Source: Cyclina sinensis (Eukaryota > Mollusca > Bivalvia > Venerida > Veneridae). From it: 64,000 bases of DNA. Shown one piece after another: positions 12,057-23,703 of the stretch (position 1 is its first letter; the number at the start of each line of letters is the position of its first letter). The position numbers and the translations under genes were made by a program. A model generated the notes under the pieces. It worked only from the letters and a program-made list of their open reading frames with translations, made no database searches and was not told the DNA's origin. The DNA lies in the NCBI GenBank assembly GCA_012932295.1, contig JAAONU010000002.1, forward strand, positions 19,685,770 through 19,749,769, given 5' to 3'.

Positions 12057-13323
12057 AAAAACAAAAACAATGTGTTTGTGTTATGATTTTGAGACAGTTT
12101 TTAGGGCTTCTTCATATTATTTGTTCTTTGATCATTATTGTTTTGTTTTCAAAAAAATGTAGAATGAATTAATAAGCCCCCCCCCCCCCCCAGCCCCCAA
12201 AAAATATGCATTTATAATAAAAAAAACCAAAGATCTAGTCAAAGATTACTTACACGTACCTCAGGCAAAATATTCCACAGACAAATAAGCAACACGTCAC
12301 TGTAAGGAGAATGTTTTTATGGAAAAAAATCTCTCAATTGGAGTTAGTTAATCAAGTCTTCCAATAAACTACATCGGATTAAAATAAGCATGTTCAAAAT
12401 CTTTTTTGATCAGTTACTTGAAAAATATTTCTTAGTCTAGATATTTTCACTGGTGTATCTTTTAATTCTATAACCCAGATTAAACTAGCCTCTATATAAT
12501 ATTGCTCATTGGCTTCGTAATTCCATCAAAATTTCAAATTATTTATTTAAAAAATCTTCAATGTATATTCATGATGTAAGCTTAACTTGTTCAATTTTGT
12601 TTTTTTTACTATATTCAGTCTACATTTTCACTTTCAATCATAATTATAAAGTTTTTGTTAACAATCCAGGCAGCTGTGTAAAGTGGCAAGGGATAAATGT
12701 GCGTCACTTCCAGTTTCGCTCGTGAAAGGTGCGTGCGACCAAGTGCGTAAAATATGGATTTTAATTGGCTATAAAAACATCTTTAACAGAAAATTACCTG
12801 CCGATTTTTGTAAAACAGTCATAGTTCGATATATATATTTTTCGCTCATATGAAAATTTCGGTCAAAAATTCGTGTCACTTGACCTTTAATGCACCGCAA
12901 GTCAATAAATCGATAGCCGATAGCGGTCATTTGTTAACTGGTTATCAATGACACGCAGTGTATTCGCTGAATTGGAACATATTATCATAAAGAATGATTA
13001 AAGAATTAGCGGCGTGTCAAAAATTTGACTGGCGTGATCAAAGGTATTTGTGTTTTTCATGTTTTCCGGGACATCGGGTGTCTTTCCGGGACTCAGGGAT
13101 GGGCCCTGAATTTCCGGGACAATCCCGGACAATCCGGGATGTATGGCAGGTATGGTATTTTATTAACATAGCAGAAATCAAGCCGGAGCTATCAGTGACA
13201 GTGATTTACCACTATAACACGTATTTGACTGTAACTCAAAATTCTGGGCTGAAAAATGCAAAAATTCTGTCAAAATGTTGGTCAGTGTTATGGAACTTGT
13301 ACAGTGATATTGTATGATGTATA
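12057..13323. other. Intergenic DNA with poly-C tract and CCGGGAC-rich stretch
   Basis: A 15-base C run lies at 12177-12191. At 13060-13140 the motif CCGGGAC recurs several times; the open frame at 12994-13317 runs through it and shows no domain, so I do not call a gene. The rest is AT-rich without recognisable features. Confidence 0.4.
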
Positions 13324-15668
13324 AACAAGAGGGCCATGATGGCCCTGGATCGCTCACCTGAGTACTTAGGTTTGCTGTTAAGCAGTATTTCATTTTTTAA
13401 TTGAAAATATGTAAGTGCCTACAAACCAAATATGTAAAATATCAGTCAATAAATAAAGGCTCTATGACAGAAAGTAGAAATATCTATTATAAGCTATGGT
13501 GACCTTGACCTTGACCCAGTGACCTCAAACCCTACCCATGGGTAGAGGTCCATGCAAGGAACCTCTATACTGAATATCAAAGATATTGGTCTATAAATGA
13601 AGGCTCTATGAGGTACAGTAGATAAATCTACTTTTAGCCTCCGTGACCTTTAACCTAATCCAATAATTTGAAAAAGCTTGATAAAGCTTGCTTCATGCCA
13701 AATTTTAAAATTCTAGGTCTTGTGGTTTCAGACAAGAAGATTTTTAAAGATTTTCTTCTATATAGGTATTTAAAACTTGTGACCCCTCGGGCGGGGCAAA
13801 AAGTGACCCTAGGGACATTTTTCTAACAAACTTGATAGAGGTCCACTGGACAATGCTACACACCAAATATCTAAGCTCTATAACTTACGGTTTCTGACAA
13901 GAAGATTTTTTTAGATTTTCTTATATAACTCTATGTAAAACTAGTGGCCCCTGGGGCGGGGCCATTTTTGACTCAGAGGCCAGGATTTGAACAAACTTGG
14001 TAGAGGTCCACTAGACAATGCTACACAACAAATATCTAAGCTCTATAACTTACGGTTTCTGATAAGAAGATTTTTTTAAGATTTTCCTATATAACTCTAT
14101 GTAAAACAAGTGACCCCCGAGGCGGGGCCATTTTTGACCAAGAGGCCATGATTTGAACAAACTTGGTAGAGGTCCACTAGACAATGCTACATACCAAATA
14201 TCTTAACTGTAGGCCTTCTTGTTTCTGACAAGAAGATTTTTTAAGATTTTCCTATATAACTCTATGTAAAACAAGTGACCCCCGAGGGCGGGGCCATTTT
14301 TGACCCAGAGGCCAGGATTTGAACAAATTTGGTAGAGGTCCACTAGACAATGCTTCACACCAAATATCTAAGCTCTATAACTTACAGTTTCTGACAAGAA
14401 GATTTTTTAAGATTTTCCTATATAACTCTATGTAAAACTAGTGGCCCCTGGGGCGGGGTCATTTTTGACCCAGAGGCCAGGATTTGAACAAACTTGGTAG
14501 AGGTCCACTAGACAATGCTTCACACCAAATATCTAAGCTCTATAACTTACGGTTTCTGACAAGAAGATTTTTTAAGATTTTCCTATATAACTCTATGTAA
14601 AACTAGTGGCCCCTGGGGCGGGGCCATTTTTGACCCAGAGGACAGGATTTGAACAAACTTGGTAGAGGTTCACTAGACAATGCTACACACCAAATATCTA
14701 AGCTCTATAACTTACGGTTTCTGACAAGAAGATTTTTTAAAATTTTCCTATATAACTCTATGTAAAACTAGTGGCCCCTGGGGCGGGGTCATTTTTGACC
14801 CAGAGGCCAGGATTTGAACAAACTTGGTAGAGGTCCACTAGACAATGCTACACACCAAATATCTAAGCTCTATAACTTACGGTTTCTGACAAGAAGATTT
14901 TTTTTAGATTTTCTTATATAACTCTATGTAAAACTAGTGGCCCCTGGGGCGGGGCCATTCTTGACCCAGAGGACAGGATTTGAACAAACTTGGTAAAGGT
15001 CCACTAGACAATGCTACATACCAAATATCTAAGCTCTATAACTTACAGTTTCTGACAAGAAGATTTTTTTAAGATTTTCCTATATAACTCTATGTAAAAC
15101 AAGTGACCCCCGGGGCGGGGCCATTTTTGACCCAGAGGCCATGATTTGAACAAACTTGGTAAAGGTCCACTAGACAATGCTACATACCAAATATCTAAAC
15201 TCTAGGCCTTGTGGTTTCTGACAAGAAGATTTTCAAGTTTTCCCTATATAACTCTATGTAAAATCAACTGACCCCTGGGGTGGGGTCAGTTTTGTCCCCA
15301 GGGACATAATTTGAACAAACTTGGTAGAGGTCCACTAGATGATGCTTCATACCAAATATCAAAGCTCCAGGCCTTGTGGCTTCGGAGAAGAAGATTTTTA
15401 AAGATCCAACTTATAAAATCTATTTTTAGCTCCAGTGAACCAGAAATGCAATGGACCAGAACCATTTGAACAATCTTGGTAGAGCTTCATGCAAGGAACA
15501 TCCCAGGCAAGTTTCATTAAGTTTGCCCCATTGGTTTCAGAGGAGATGACGTTTGAATGAAAAGTTGATGACGGACGGACGGGCAGACGGACGGACTGAC
15601 GGACGACGGACGACGGACAAAGACCGATCAGAAAAGCTCACCCTGAGCACTTTGTGCTCAGGTGAGCT
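13324..15668 (+). mobile_element. HINE-like element with ~165-bp tandem array
   Basis: This has the same head and tail as the GCTCACC family but a different body. After about 350 bp shared with the copies at 5343 and 55400, it carries about nine units of a 165-166-bp repeat. The phase marker CTATATAACTCTATG falls near 14086, 14251, 14417, 14582, 14747, 14913 and 15078. Each unit has TGGGGCGGGGCCA, GGTAGAGGTCCACTAGACAA and GACAAGAAGATTTTT. A closing unique segment carries GGACGGACGGGCAGACGGAC, then a hairpin with GAGCACTTTGTGCTC followed by GGTGAGCT and AAAAA. No coding capacity. Confidence 0.8.
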
Positions 15669-15731
15669 AAAAAGACATGTATAAAATCTGAGTTGGACAC
15701 AGAAGAGTATTTCTCTAATAATATGTATGTT

Positions 15732-16470
15732 AACAAGAAATTGGTAAAACCAAATGATGTTCCCCGAAGTATTTTTTTTTCAGAATGGCAGAAAAGTAAG
15801 AAATGTACTGTCAATAGTATTTCAATGACATGTGAAATTAAATACTTTTTAAGTTAAAGGAAGGATAATCATGATGAAACATATTTGAGTATTTATAGTA
15901 TAAAAAAACCACATTTGTAAGGACAGTTGAATTATTGCAAAATTTACCTGCTACTTGTTTAATCTGTGAATGTTTGCCAGAACTTTTACAATCACAACAA
16001 GAGGTGTCAAGTCCTTGGCTGACAGGTGTAAAAAGAAGACCTGTACTTGATATAATCAGTGTTGTTTTTCAGAATTCCAGCTGATAAGCCACTGATTTAT
16101 CTATCGATCATATTTGCTATATTAAGTTTTATAAAGGGAAATAATTAAAAAAATAACTGACGTAAAGTGATGGTTCTTTAGCGCTGCACTTCCTCTCATT
16201 GGTTTTTATACCTTTGCGAAGTTTTTATTCAATTTCCTTCAATACTTTTCAAGTTATTTTCCTGATGAGCATTATTAGGTATTATAAAGGGAGATAATTA
16301 AAAAAATAAGTAGTGTAGAGTGATGGTTTTTATTTGTTTGGGTCGTAAGACCAAACAAATAATGCTGGCACAATTTCAGCCTCTATCACTTCTTAGTTAC
16401 CAAATCCACAAATAGTCCATCTGAATAAAATGACTGGTGCATTAATTTTTACACCCTTCTCAGAGAACAG
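15732..16470. repeat. Truncated HINE head and hairpin-bearing repeat scraps
   Basis: At 15732 a head AACAAGAAATTGGTAAAACC with GATGTTCCCC matches the complete element at 33896, but its body and tail are absent. Two related ~40-bp segments (GGGAAATAATTAAAAAAATA) occur at 16137 and 16288. At 16330-16362 a strong hairpin (stem TTATTTGTTTGG/CCAAACAAATAA continued inward by GTC/GAC) is followed, on the minus strand, by an A-run, like the tails of other families. I could not find its matching head. Confidence 0.4.
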
Positions 16471-17429
16471 AAAAATAGTTCCCGACTGGTCAACTTCAAC
16501 TTATTACTGACAAAAGTCAATACAGACTAAAAGATTAAAGATTCCTAATATTGTCTAAATCAGCAAATTATCGGTAATATATTCAAACAATTTTGATTTT
16601 AAACATGTCAATTTCGTACTCTTGAATGAAAAGGTGTTTGTTAACATGAAATTACACATTAATTTGTAACGTGACCAAACAGAAGCGATTACCACACTCA
16701 TGAAAAGTTTGTAGATTCTTTCCATGTAACTTTATTTGTACATTATCATGTGGTGTTTTCTTAACAATAAATCAATGTAGAAGTTGACTGATTATTACAA
16801 ACGAGTTTGTAACAGTTATAACCTTGAGAAAAGCATATATATTTTAATTAGGTCACGGTTCCTCTGTTTATTACTTGCGAGTGATGAAGTCCAGATCTGT
16901 GGGCAGGTGTATAACCTGGACAACCCGGAAAAAACATTGTTTTTATGGAATTCATATTTGACGTTCTTATTTAAAAAATAACAAAGATAAATGACTGAAA
17001 ATACTATACATGCTTTATTTTCCTTTCAATATTCACAATTTATAAAAATAAGTTTGATTTAATGATGCTCGGTAAGTTTCAAATGATAAAGAAAAAGCCC
17101 AATTCTACAGAAAATGCAGAAAGAAACATTGAATTTACGGAAATCATTAATAATGCTCTTGGTAAAAAAAAGTAGTAAAGATAGATTAAAGAAATTACCA
17201 TATTTGTTTAAATTATGTTCCAATATGAAACATTTATGAAATTTAGCTTGATTTAATGATGTGAAGTAAGTTTAATTTAATAAAGAATTAACCCAATTAT
17301 ATGGAAAACCCAGAAAAAACAATGATTTTCTGGAAATCATTTCAAATTAGTTTAGATTAATAAAGAATATGCAAGATAAGCAGACAGCAGTAATGGTTAA
17401 ATTTACTAGTAAAAGTAAGAAAGATATCT
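16471..17429. other. AT-rich intergenic DNA
   Basis: No supported gene. A piece at 16493-16520 is an inverted copy of the segment at 1965-1996. The 65-codon open frame at 16784-16981 shows no domain. Confidence 0.4.
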
Positions 17430-17635
17430 ATCTGTATGAGCTTATTTGTTGTCGGTACCGGTTGCCAATATGACACCCCTGGTTCTTTTGCATGCTCAGT
17501 GTACAGCACTGATACATGGGACCTTGATTTAACGTCTCATCCGAAAGGCAGTTAGTAATGTTAGTGGAGGAGTGGGGGATCAATTCCTGGGTTACCAGTC
17601 TAGTGCATTACCACTGGACCACTGATCCACTCCAA
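17430..17635 (-). repeat. tRNA-derived SINE
   Basis: On the minus strand the tRNA-like head at 17635-17566 has an A-box-like GTGGTCCAGTGGTAATG region and a degenerate B-box. It is followed by the body (CCTTTCGGATGAGACGTTAA, GTGCTGTACACTGAGC, AAAAGAACCAGGGGTG) and ends near a TATCT-rich tail at about 17425. The head is shared with 3068-3160, and the 3' part recurs at 19135-19190 next to a TATC microsatellite. The structure (tRNA head, unique body, short-repeat tail) is typical of Pol III-transcribed SINEs mobilised by LINEs. Confidence 0.65.
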
Positions 17636-17701
17636 ACTTATCCTTGCACTAATTGTCCTATTTATAGTAATGAATATCTCCCTTAGACTGTTAGAAAGGT
17701 A

Positions 17702-19005
17702 TATATGTTACAGCCAATCTGTGAAATCAGCCGTTTCATGAAATGGCTAAAATTTTTAGCCTTTTCGTGAAATGACTAATTCACTCAGCCGTTTCATGAA
17801 ACGGCTAAATATTTCAGCCTTTTCATGAAATGGCTAAAAATTTGCTTTAGTCATTTCATGAAACGGCTAAACTAAGAAACAAGCCTTTAAAACAAAACAA
17901 GACAACAAGACAAAGACTGAAGTTTACACCATCTTTTATTTTTATTAAAGTTCTGAACATTGGATAAAACAATTAGCATAATAAAGCACATTATGTAAGC
18001 ACATCAAATGATCAGTTGTATGTGCCATGAGTGATCCAGATAATATAATGAGATTTTCAATTTCATACTGGCACAATAATTACATTACAATTTTTTCCTA
18101 TTATCTTGGGCAAAAGATTTTAAATTGTCATCTAATTTTCAAAGTAATTGAATCACACAACATGAGATACTAAGAACTCACTTTTGCACAGGAACGATTT
18201 TCCTTCACCTATAAAAGTACACAATATCAGCAACATACCATTATCAGACTCTAGAAGCACATATCAATAATGTACATTATCAACACCACACAAAATGTTC
18301 ATGTTTAATTCACATACATCGTTCTACTTATTCTTGTTGACACAATTCAAGTTTTCTTTTTTTCAGGTATGATCAAAGAAGTAATGAAATTCAGAACAAG
18401 TAACTATTAATATAAAATACTTCAGTAAACCAATTATAATTATCCAATTATTAATGATGATTAGTTACACAATTAGTCACTTAAACCATGATCAAAGCAA
18501 TCAATGTAGATAATCAAATGGTAGTGGTAGTGGGGTTACTTACATCAGTAAACCAAGTATAATTATCCAATTATTAATGATGATTAGTTACACAATTTGT
18601 CACTTAAACCATGATCAAAGCAACCAATGTAGATAATCAAAGGGTAGTGGGAGTGGGGTTTATCATACGTTTTAATTAGCTTGCACGATGCTGTGTTGCT
18701 TTAATTTGACTATGATCATTTTAAATATGTTCTTTTTTATTGTTTTTTGTGGTATATTCAAATAAATTATACCAGTTATGATATCTAAGGCATAACTAAA
18801 CTCAAGACATTATTACATAGATTGGCTGAAACTGAACCAGTCAATCTGTGTAACACTGACATGGAGATTTTAGCCATTTCATGAAAAGGCTGAAATATTT
18901 AGCCGTTTCATGAAACGGCTGAGTGAATTAGTCATTTCACGAAAAGGCTAAAGATTTTAGCCATTTCATGAAACGGCTGATTTCACAGATTGGCTGTAAC
19001 ATATA
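17702..19005. mobile_element. 1.3-kb element with palindrome-stack inverted ends
   Basis: The ends are long inverted repeats. The left end (about 17702-17880) starts TATGTTACAGCCAATCTGTG; the right end (about 18835-19005) is its complement. Each arm is built of iterated 20-bp units such as AGCCGTTTCATGAAACGGCT, itself a perfect palindrome, with variants AGCC(A/T)TTTCATGAAATGGCT. The flanks suggest a TA duplication but the sequence there is TATATA and ambiguous. Inside is a ~123-bp tandem duplication (about 18424-18540 and 18547-18661). No transposase frame is present, so this is a non-autonomous DNA transposon of unknown superfamily. Confidence 0.7.
18424..18661. repeat. ~123-bp tandem duplication
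   Basis: Two nearly identical units follow one another: both contain ATTATCCAATTATTAATGAT, GATTAGTTACACAATT and a closing GGTAGTGG(T/G)AGTGGGGTT. They differ at only a few positions, so the duplication is younger than the inverted ends of the surrounding element. Confidence 0.75.
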
Positions 19006-19329
19006 AAGAAATCTTGTTTATATATTATCAAGTTTTACTCATTTTTTGCTTGTTTAATGCCAACCTCCACATCAAAGCACAAAATTAATCAGAAGACAAT
19101 TTTGCTTGCTGTATACATGATTAAGATAGCAACACCTAACCTATCTATCTATCTGAGCTTATTTATTGTCAGTAACAGTTGCCCATATGGCCAACTCCCC
19201 AAGAAGAGATTATTTTATGCTAAGGGAGTAGTGCAATATACAGAAAGCATCCCATTCCAGAGACATCCATGAGTATCAATTTTCAAATTAACAAAAGACA
19301 ATTTTAAAATGATGCAACTAATAACATAT

Positions 19330-19645
19330 TATTATGGTACTGCTTATAGCCTTTTCCTATAATTTCCAGGTTTTCTCGTACAGCCGTAATTGCGGCATCA
19401 GCAATGCTATTTTTTGGGGCTTCATAACATAAACTCCTCTCAGTCAAATATAGTTATTTACATATATGTAAAAGCTGAGAGTCTCTAGTCAATATAGATA
19501 CCAAATCTATTACTTTAGCACACATAATAATTAAAGAACTTAGAGCCTTTTCCATGATTACTGGGTTTTCTTGTACGGCTGTACTTTACGGCTGCGCTAA
19601 TGCTATTTTCAGGAGCTTGATAATATAAATTCCTCTTAAGAGGCT
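19330..19645 (+). repeat. Direct repeat pair (~95 bp each)
   Basis: Segments at about 19345-19440 and 19540-19640 are diverged direct repeats sharing AGCCTTTTCC, GGGTTTTCTTGTACGGC (GGTTTTCTCGTACAGC in the first), AATGCTATTTT and ATAAA(C/T)TCCTCT. The second copy abuts the 5' end of the DIRS reverse-transcriptase remnant. They may be remains of that element's direct repeats or an unrelated duplication; the sequence does not decide. Confidence 0.45.
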
Positions 19646-19650
19646 TGTGA

Positions 19651-20621
19651 TATATCAGTACAATATTTATTGATGACAGTTATTTGCAAGGAGATACTTA
19701 TGAACAATGCTTCAAAAAATGTGAAAGCAACAGTTGAACTGTTTGATTCATTACGTTTAATGATCAATCCAGTCGAATCAAATCTTATCCCATGCCAACA
19801 ATTAAAGTTCTTAGGTTTTGTTTTGTGTTCAGTGACTATGCAAGTGAAATTGACTAATAGTAGATGTCTTGATATTGTTGCATTGTGCAGACATGTAAAG
19901 GAACAAAAAAGAGTAACAATCAGATGTTTTTCAAAATTAATAGGAAAACTTGTGGCTGCAGAACCTGGAGTTGAACATGCACCACTGTATTACAGACCTC
20001 TTGAAAAAATTAAAGAAAAAGAACTTAAGAAACATTCTGGCAATTCTGACAGCTTCATGAAGGTGCCTTTAGATTGTCATAAAATTCTGAAATGGTGGAT
20101 TACTGAATTACCAAATTTTTCCAAGACAGTGTCTCATGGGCCCTCCAAAATAGTATTATATTCTGATGCTTCTGCATTGCGATGGGAGGGATACAATAAA
20201 TCTTTAGACATTCGTACAGGAGGTGAATGGTCTGCTATCGAACAAACAATGCATATCAATGTTTTAGAACTCAAAGCATGCCAGTTTACAATAATGTCCT
20301 TCTGCAAAGAGTATTCAAATACTCATATACGTATATATTTGGATAACACAACTAGTTGCAGTTATGTGAATAAATACAGGGGATGGTGTAAGGATTTAGA
20401 TAACATTGCAAGAGCCATTTGGGAATGGTGCATTGAAAGAAATATATATGTGAGTGCGGCGCACATACCGGGAAAAAGTAACACAGAGGCAGATAAACAA
20501 TCTGGACTAAAAAACGAAGACCCTGAATGGGCACTCAAACCTAAAATTTTTTCAAAAATTCAGGTTTTATACCCAACATTATCAGTTGACTTATTTGCTT
20601 CAAGACTCAACTATAAACTCA
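19651..20621 (+). pseudogene. DIRS-type retrotransposon RT/RNase H remnant
   Basis: The first frame (from 19651, after an in-frame stop) holds IFIDDSYLQGDTYEQC, the RT catalytic YxDD region as found in DIRS elements. Near the A-run at 19714-19719 the reading shifts by one base into a frame open to 20773. This second frame gives LKFLGFVL (RT motif E region), KLIGKLVAAEPGVEHAPLYY, then a DIRS-type RNase H. Its candidate catalytic residues are Asp in YSDAS (about residue 165 of that frame), Glu in VLELKA (~200), Asp in LDNTTS (~225) and Asp in NTEAD (~275), so the D-E-D-D set looks intact. DLFASR near the end is also typical. The protein runs into a tandem-repeat element at 20622, which cuts off the C-terminus. 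Fingers and most of the palm are missing upstream, and no tyrosine recombinase or methyltransferase is seen. Dead fragment. Confidence 0.85.
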
Positions 20622-21586
20622 AACAAGAGAGCAATGATGGCCCTAAATTGCTCACCTGTGTCTCATTGCTCATGTTACAAATATCATTATTGGTTTTTAT
20701 AGGTGCAAGTTTGAAAAGCTTTGCAATAAGTTTGAAGACTCTGGGTGTAATGGTACTCAATTTATTTTTTTAGCAGAAATAAATTTACTCTACAGGTCCC
20801 AGTGACTTTGACCTTTGACCTACAGACCCTAAAAACAATAGGGTTCTTTTAATATAATTACCCTATAAAATTTCAAGGTTCTGGGTGTAATGATACTCCA
20901 GTTACTTAGAAGAAATAATTTTCACTCTACAGGTCCCTGTGACCTTGACTTTTGACCTACTGACCCCAAAAATGATTGGGTTCTTTTACTGAGTAAAGAC
21001 AATCATCATATGAAGTTTGAAGGCTCTGGGTAAAATGGTACTCCAGTTACTGAGCAGAAACAGTTTTCACTCTACAGTTCCTTGTGAACTTAACCTTTCA
21101 CCTATGGACCCTAAAAACAATAGGGTTCTTCTTATACAATTATCCTATAAAGTTGGAAGGTTCTGGGTGTAATGTTACTACAGTTACTCTGCAGAAATAG
21201 TTTTCACTTTACAGGTCCCTGTGACCCTGACCTTTGACATACTAGCCCCAAAAACAATATGGTTCTTCTATTTAGTAAAAGCAATCATCCTATGAAGTTT
21301 GGAGGCTCTGGGCGAAATGGTAATCCTGTTATTGAGTGGAAATGGAATTTTCACTCTAGAGGTCCCTCTGACCTTGACCTTTGACCTACTGACCCAAAAC
21401 ACAAAAGGGATTTTTTTTGTACTCAATAAGGGCAATAACCCTGTGAAGTTTGAAGGTTTTGGGTCGACTGGTACTCAAGTTATTGAAAGGAAACAAAGTG
21501 TGAAAGACAGACAGACAGACAGACACCTATGGACAAGGCAAAAACAATATGTCTCCATCAGAAGGGCGGTGTTGGGGGGGAGACAT
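20622..21586 (+). mobile_element. HINE-like element with GTCTCC...GGAGACATA tail
   Basis: The head AACAAGAGAGCAATGATGGC with GCTCACCTG resembles the GCTCACC family, and GTCTC follows it. The body is about five units of roughly 165-170 bp with GTGACCTTGACCTTTGACCT and GGTACTCCAGTTACTGAGCA motifs. It is followed by a CAGACAGACAGACA run and a tail hairpin TATGTCTCC...GGGAGACATA ending at 21586. It interrupts the DIRS fragment at its head side. The tail is of a different family from the head's closest relatives, so this is either a distinct family or a chimera. Confidence 0.65.
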
Positions 21587-22110
21587 AACAACAAACTATT
21601 GAAGGTATAGCCCTTGGTGTTTCAGAGCAGCAGATTTTTTAAGTTTTCCATATATAAATCCTTGTGTCAAATCAAATGACCCCCGGGCGGGGCCAGTTTT
21701 GACCCCAGCGTCATGATTTGAACAAACTTGGTAGAAGTCTACTTGACAATGCTGCATACCAAATATCTAAACTCTAGGCAATGTGGTTTCAGACAAGAAG
21801 ATTTTTAAAACTTTTCCTGTATAACTCTATGTAAAACATGTGACCCCTGGGGCAGGGCTTCTTTTGACCCAGGGGTTATAATTTGAACAAATTTGGTAGA
21901 GGTCCAGCAGACAATGCTGTACACCAAATATCTTAACTCTAGGCCATGTGGTATCTGAAAAGAAGATTTTTAAAGTTTTTCCTATATAACTCTATGTAAA
22001 ACATGTGACCCCTGGGGCAGGGCCTTTTTTGACCCAGGGGCTATGATTTGAATAAACTTCATAGAGGTCCTCTAGACAATGCTACATACAAAATATCTAA
22101 GCTCTATGCC
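21587..22110 (+). repeat. ~165-bp tandem array, headless
   Basis: About three units of the same repeat as 13750-15400 (CTATATAACTCTATGTAAAA, GACCCCTGGGGCAGGG, GGTAGAGGTCCA-like, GACAAGAAGATTTTT). No head or tail is attached; it ends around 22110 in unrelated sequence. Confidence 0.65.
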
Positions 22111-23703
22111 TTTGTTCAACGTTTTAGCATTTGACCAACCAGCAGTCCTTAAAATTGTCGTCAGAGGTATCCCCTGCAGTTTCACCTTAGAAGTTGAAGC
22201 TGATCTAATACTGTGTGCAGCCACTTCTGTCCACATCGGCTTTAAGCTTGACCAGTTTTAACCACCTAGAAATTGTACTTCGTGATACAGCCTTGTGTGG
22301 TTTTATTGCACTTACCGGTATTTATAATTTTTTATCAGATCTTAAAGCTTTGGTTCTTTGTAAATATTCTGTCATGAGTTGTACAATAGATAATTGTTTG
22401 TTTTTCTTGTATGCATATAAAACAATATTTTCTGCATGATAACCTGGTCTTGATTATTTAAGATGTGTAGGTATTATTACTTGTCTATCAATCAAGATTC
22501 TAATATCATCCACCTCTAACAAATGCAAATTTTGACCTCACTGGGCTGTAAGTAGTAAAAATAGTCACATACCCTTCCCTCCCTTCTCTTAATTTCATCC
22601 TTCTTCAAATACTTTAGTTCCTTTCTGTAGCACAGAGCAACCAATTCACTCTAAAGACTGATGCTGCGTCATCTCTCTATGTGACCCCTAGGGGAGTTTG
22701 TGGTCGATGAAATTACAACTAAACTTCAACTTACAGGTAAGTCTCGTTTAATTTTCCAATTATTAACCATTTTAAGTATCATTAAGGGAGATAATTAAAC
22801 TAGACTAGAAATGTGTCCAAAGAACACTGACGCCCCCGCTAAATGACACTGGACACAAACCTGGTAAATCAACACTGTGGGCAAATATATAAATATGGCA
22901 TAAAATATGACAAAGCAAAGATATCAGGTATTTACTTTTCTATTGTTACATACCAGCCTTTCTAGAAAACAGCATAAACAAGCCCTTAAAGTTAAAATTT
23001 TTTGGAAATGATAACTGCTGATTTCAAACACTAGCCACTCCACTGTATCTAGCTACATAACATGCATGTATCTAAAGCAAGCCAAGCTAAATGCATTGTA
23101 GACAAAAATAAAAGTATCTGTATAACAAACTCAATAGCATGCTTAATTTGAAAAAAAAAAAAATTATAAAAATACTTTTTTCTAAATGAACAGGTAAGTG
23201 GTGCATTTTCAAAGACAAGTTCAGCAGTCTCTTACATGTATAAAATCTTCAGTCTCTCTAATATCCTTTAAGAGATTGCATCAAGGCAACAAAATGGTAA
23301 GGGATAAAACCTACGCAGAATCTACTGTTATTTCTGTTGCGCCCATATAATAATTATATCAAAGAACACATACATGCAGCCAACTACAAATGTCTATTGC
23401 ATTCATGTATGTTCTTTGTTGCTCACCTGCCTTGTGTGATATTTCCATATTCAACATCTGCTACTTACTAAAATGACATGATGAGTATGCTGAAAGTGTT
23501 GAAATTATGAGCAAGAAACAAGAAATTATCATAGAGGGGATGTGTTGACATCATATGACAAAAAACACACCATTCACGAGGAAGTAATGAGCTAGACACA
23601 AACAACTTCTTCACTATATCCATATAAGGCCTTGACCTTTGAGCGAGCAACATATTTCTTGCATGCGACAAGTCAATATTGTATGATGATCACTGAAGCC
23701 AAA
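22111..23703. other. Unassigned intergenic DNA
   Basis: I cannot assign a gene. A short frame at 22115-22190 reads FNVLAFDQPAVLKI and might be a scrap of a mobile-element protein, but is too short to call. A TTTAAAGACTGATGCTGC-like RNase H-type start near 22650 is equally weak. The minus-strand frame at 23468-23671 joins no recognisable protein. Confidence 0.35.

Noticed and set aside
12994..13317. 107-codon plus-strand frame over a CCGGGAC-rich stretch
   Set aside because: The stretch is a dispersed repeat (related to 8560-8640) and the frame shows no domain.
13700..15400. Regularly spaced repeats as a possible CRISPR-like array
   Set aside because: The units are contiguous ~165-bp tandem repeats without short unique spacers, in eukaryotic DNA.
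22079..22261. Frame containing FNVLAFDQPAVLKI, recalling mobile-element proteins with an FDQP motif
   Set aside because: Only ~14 residues match any pattern I know; the rest does not, and part of the frame is tandem-repeat sequence.
22630..22720. QFTLKTDAASSL-like peptide recalling the start of a gypsy RNase H
   Set aside because: Too short, no downstream RNase H motifs, stop soon after.
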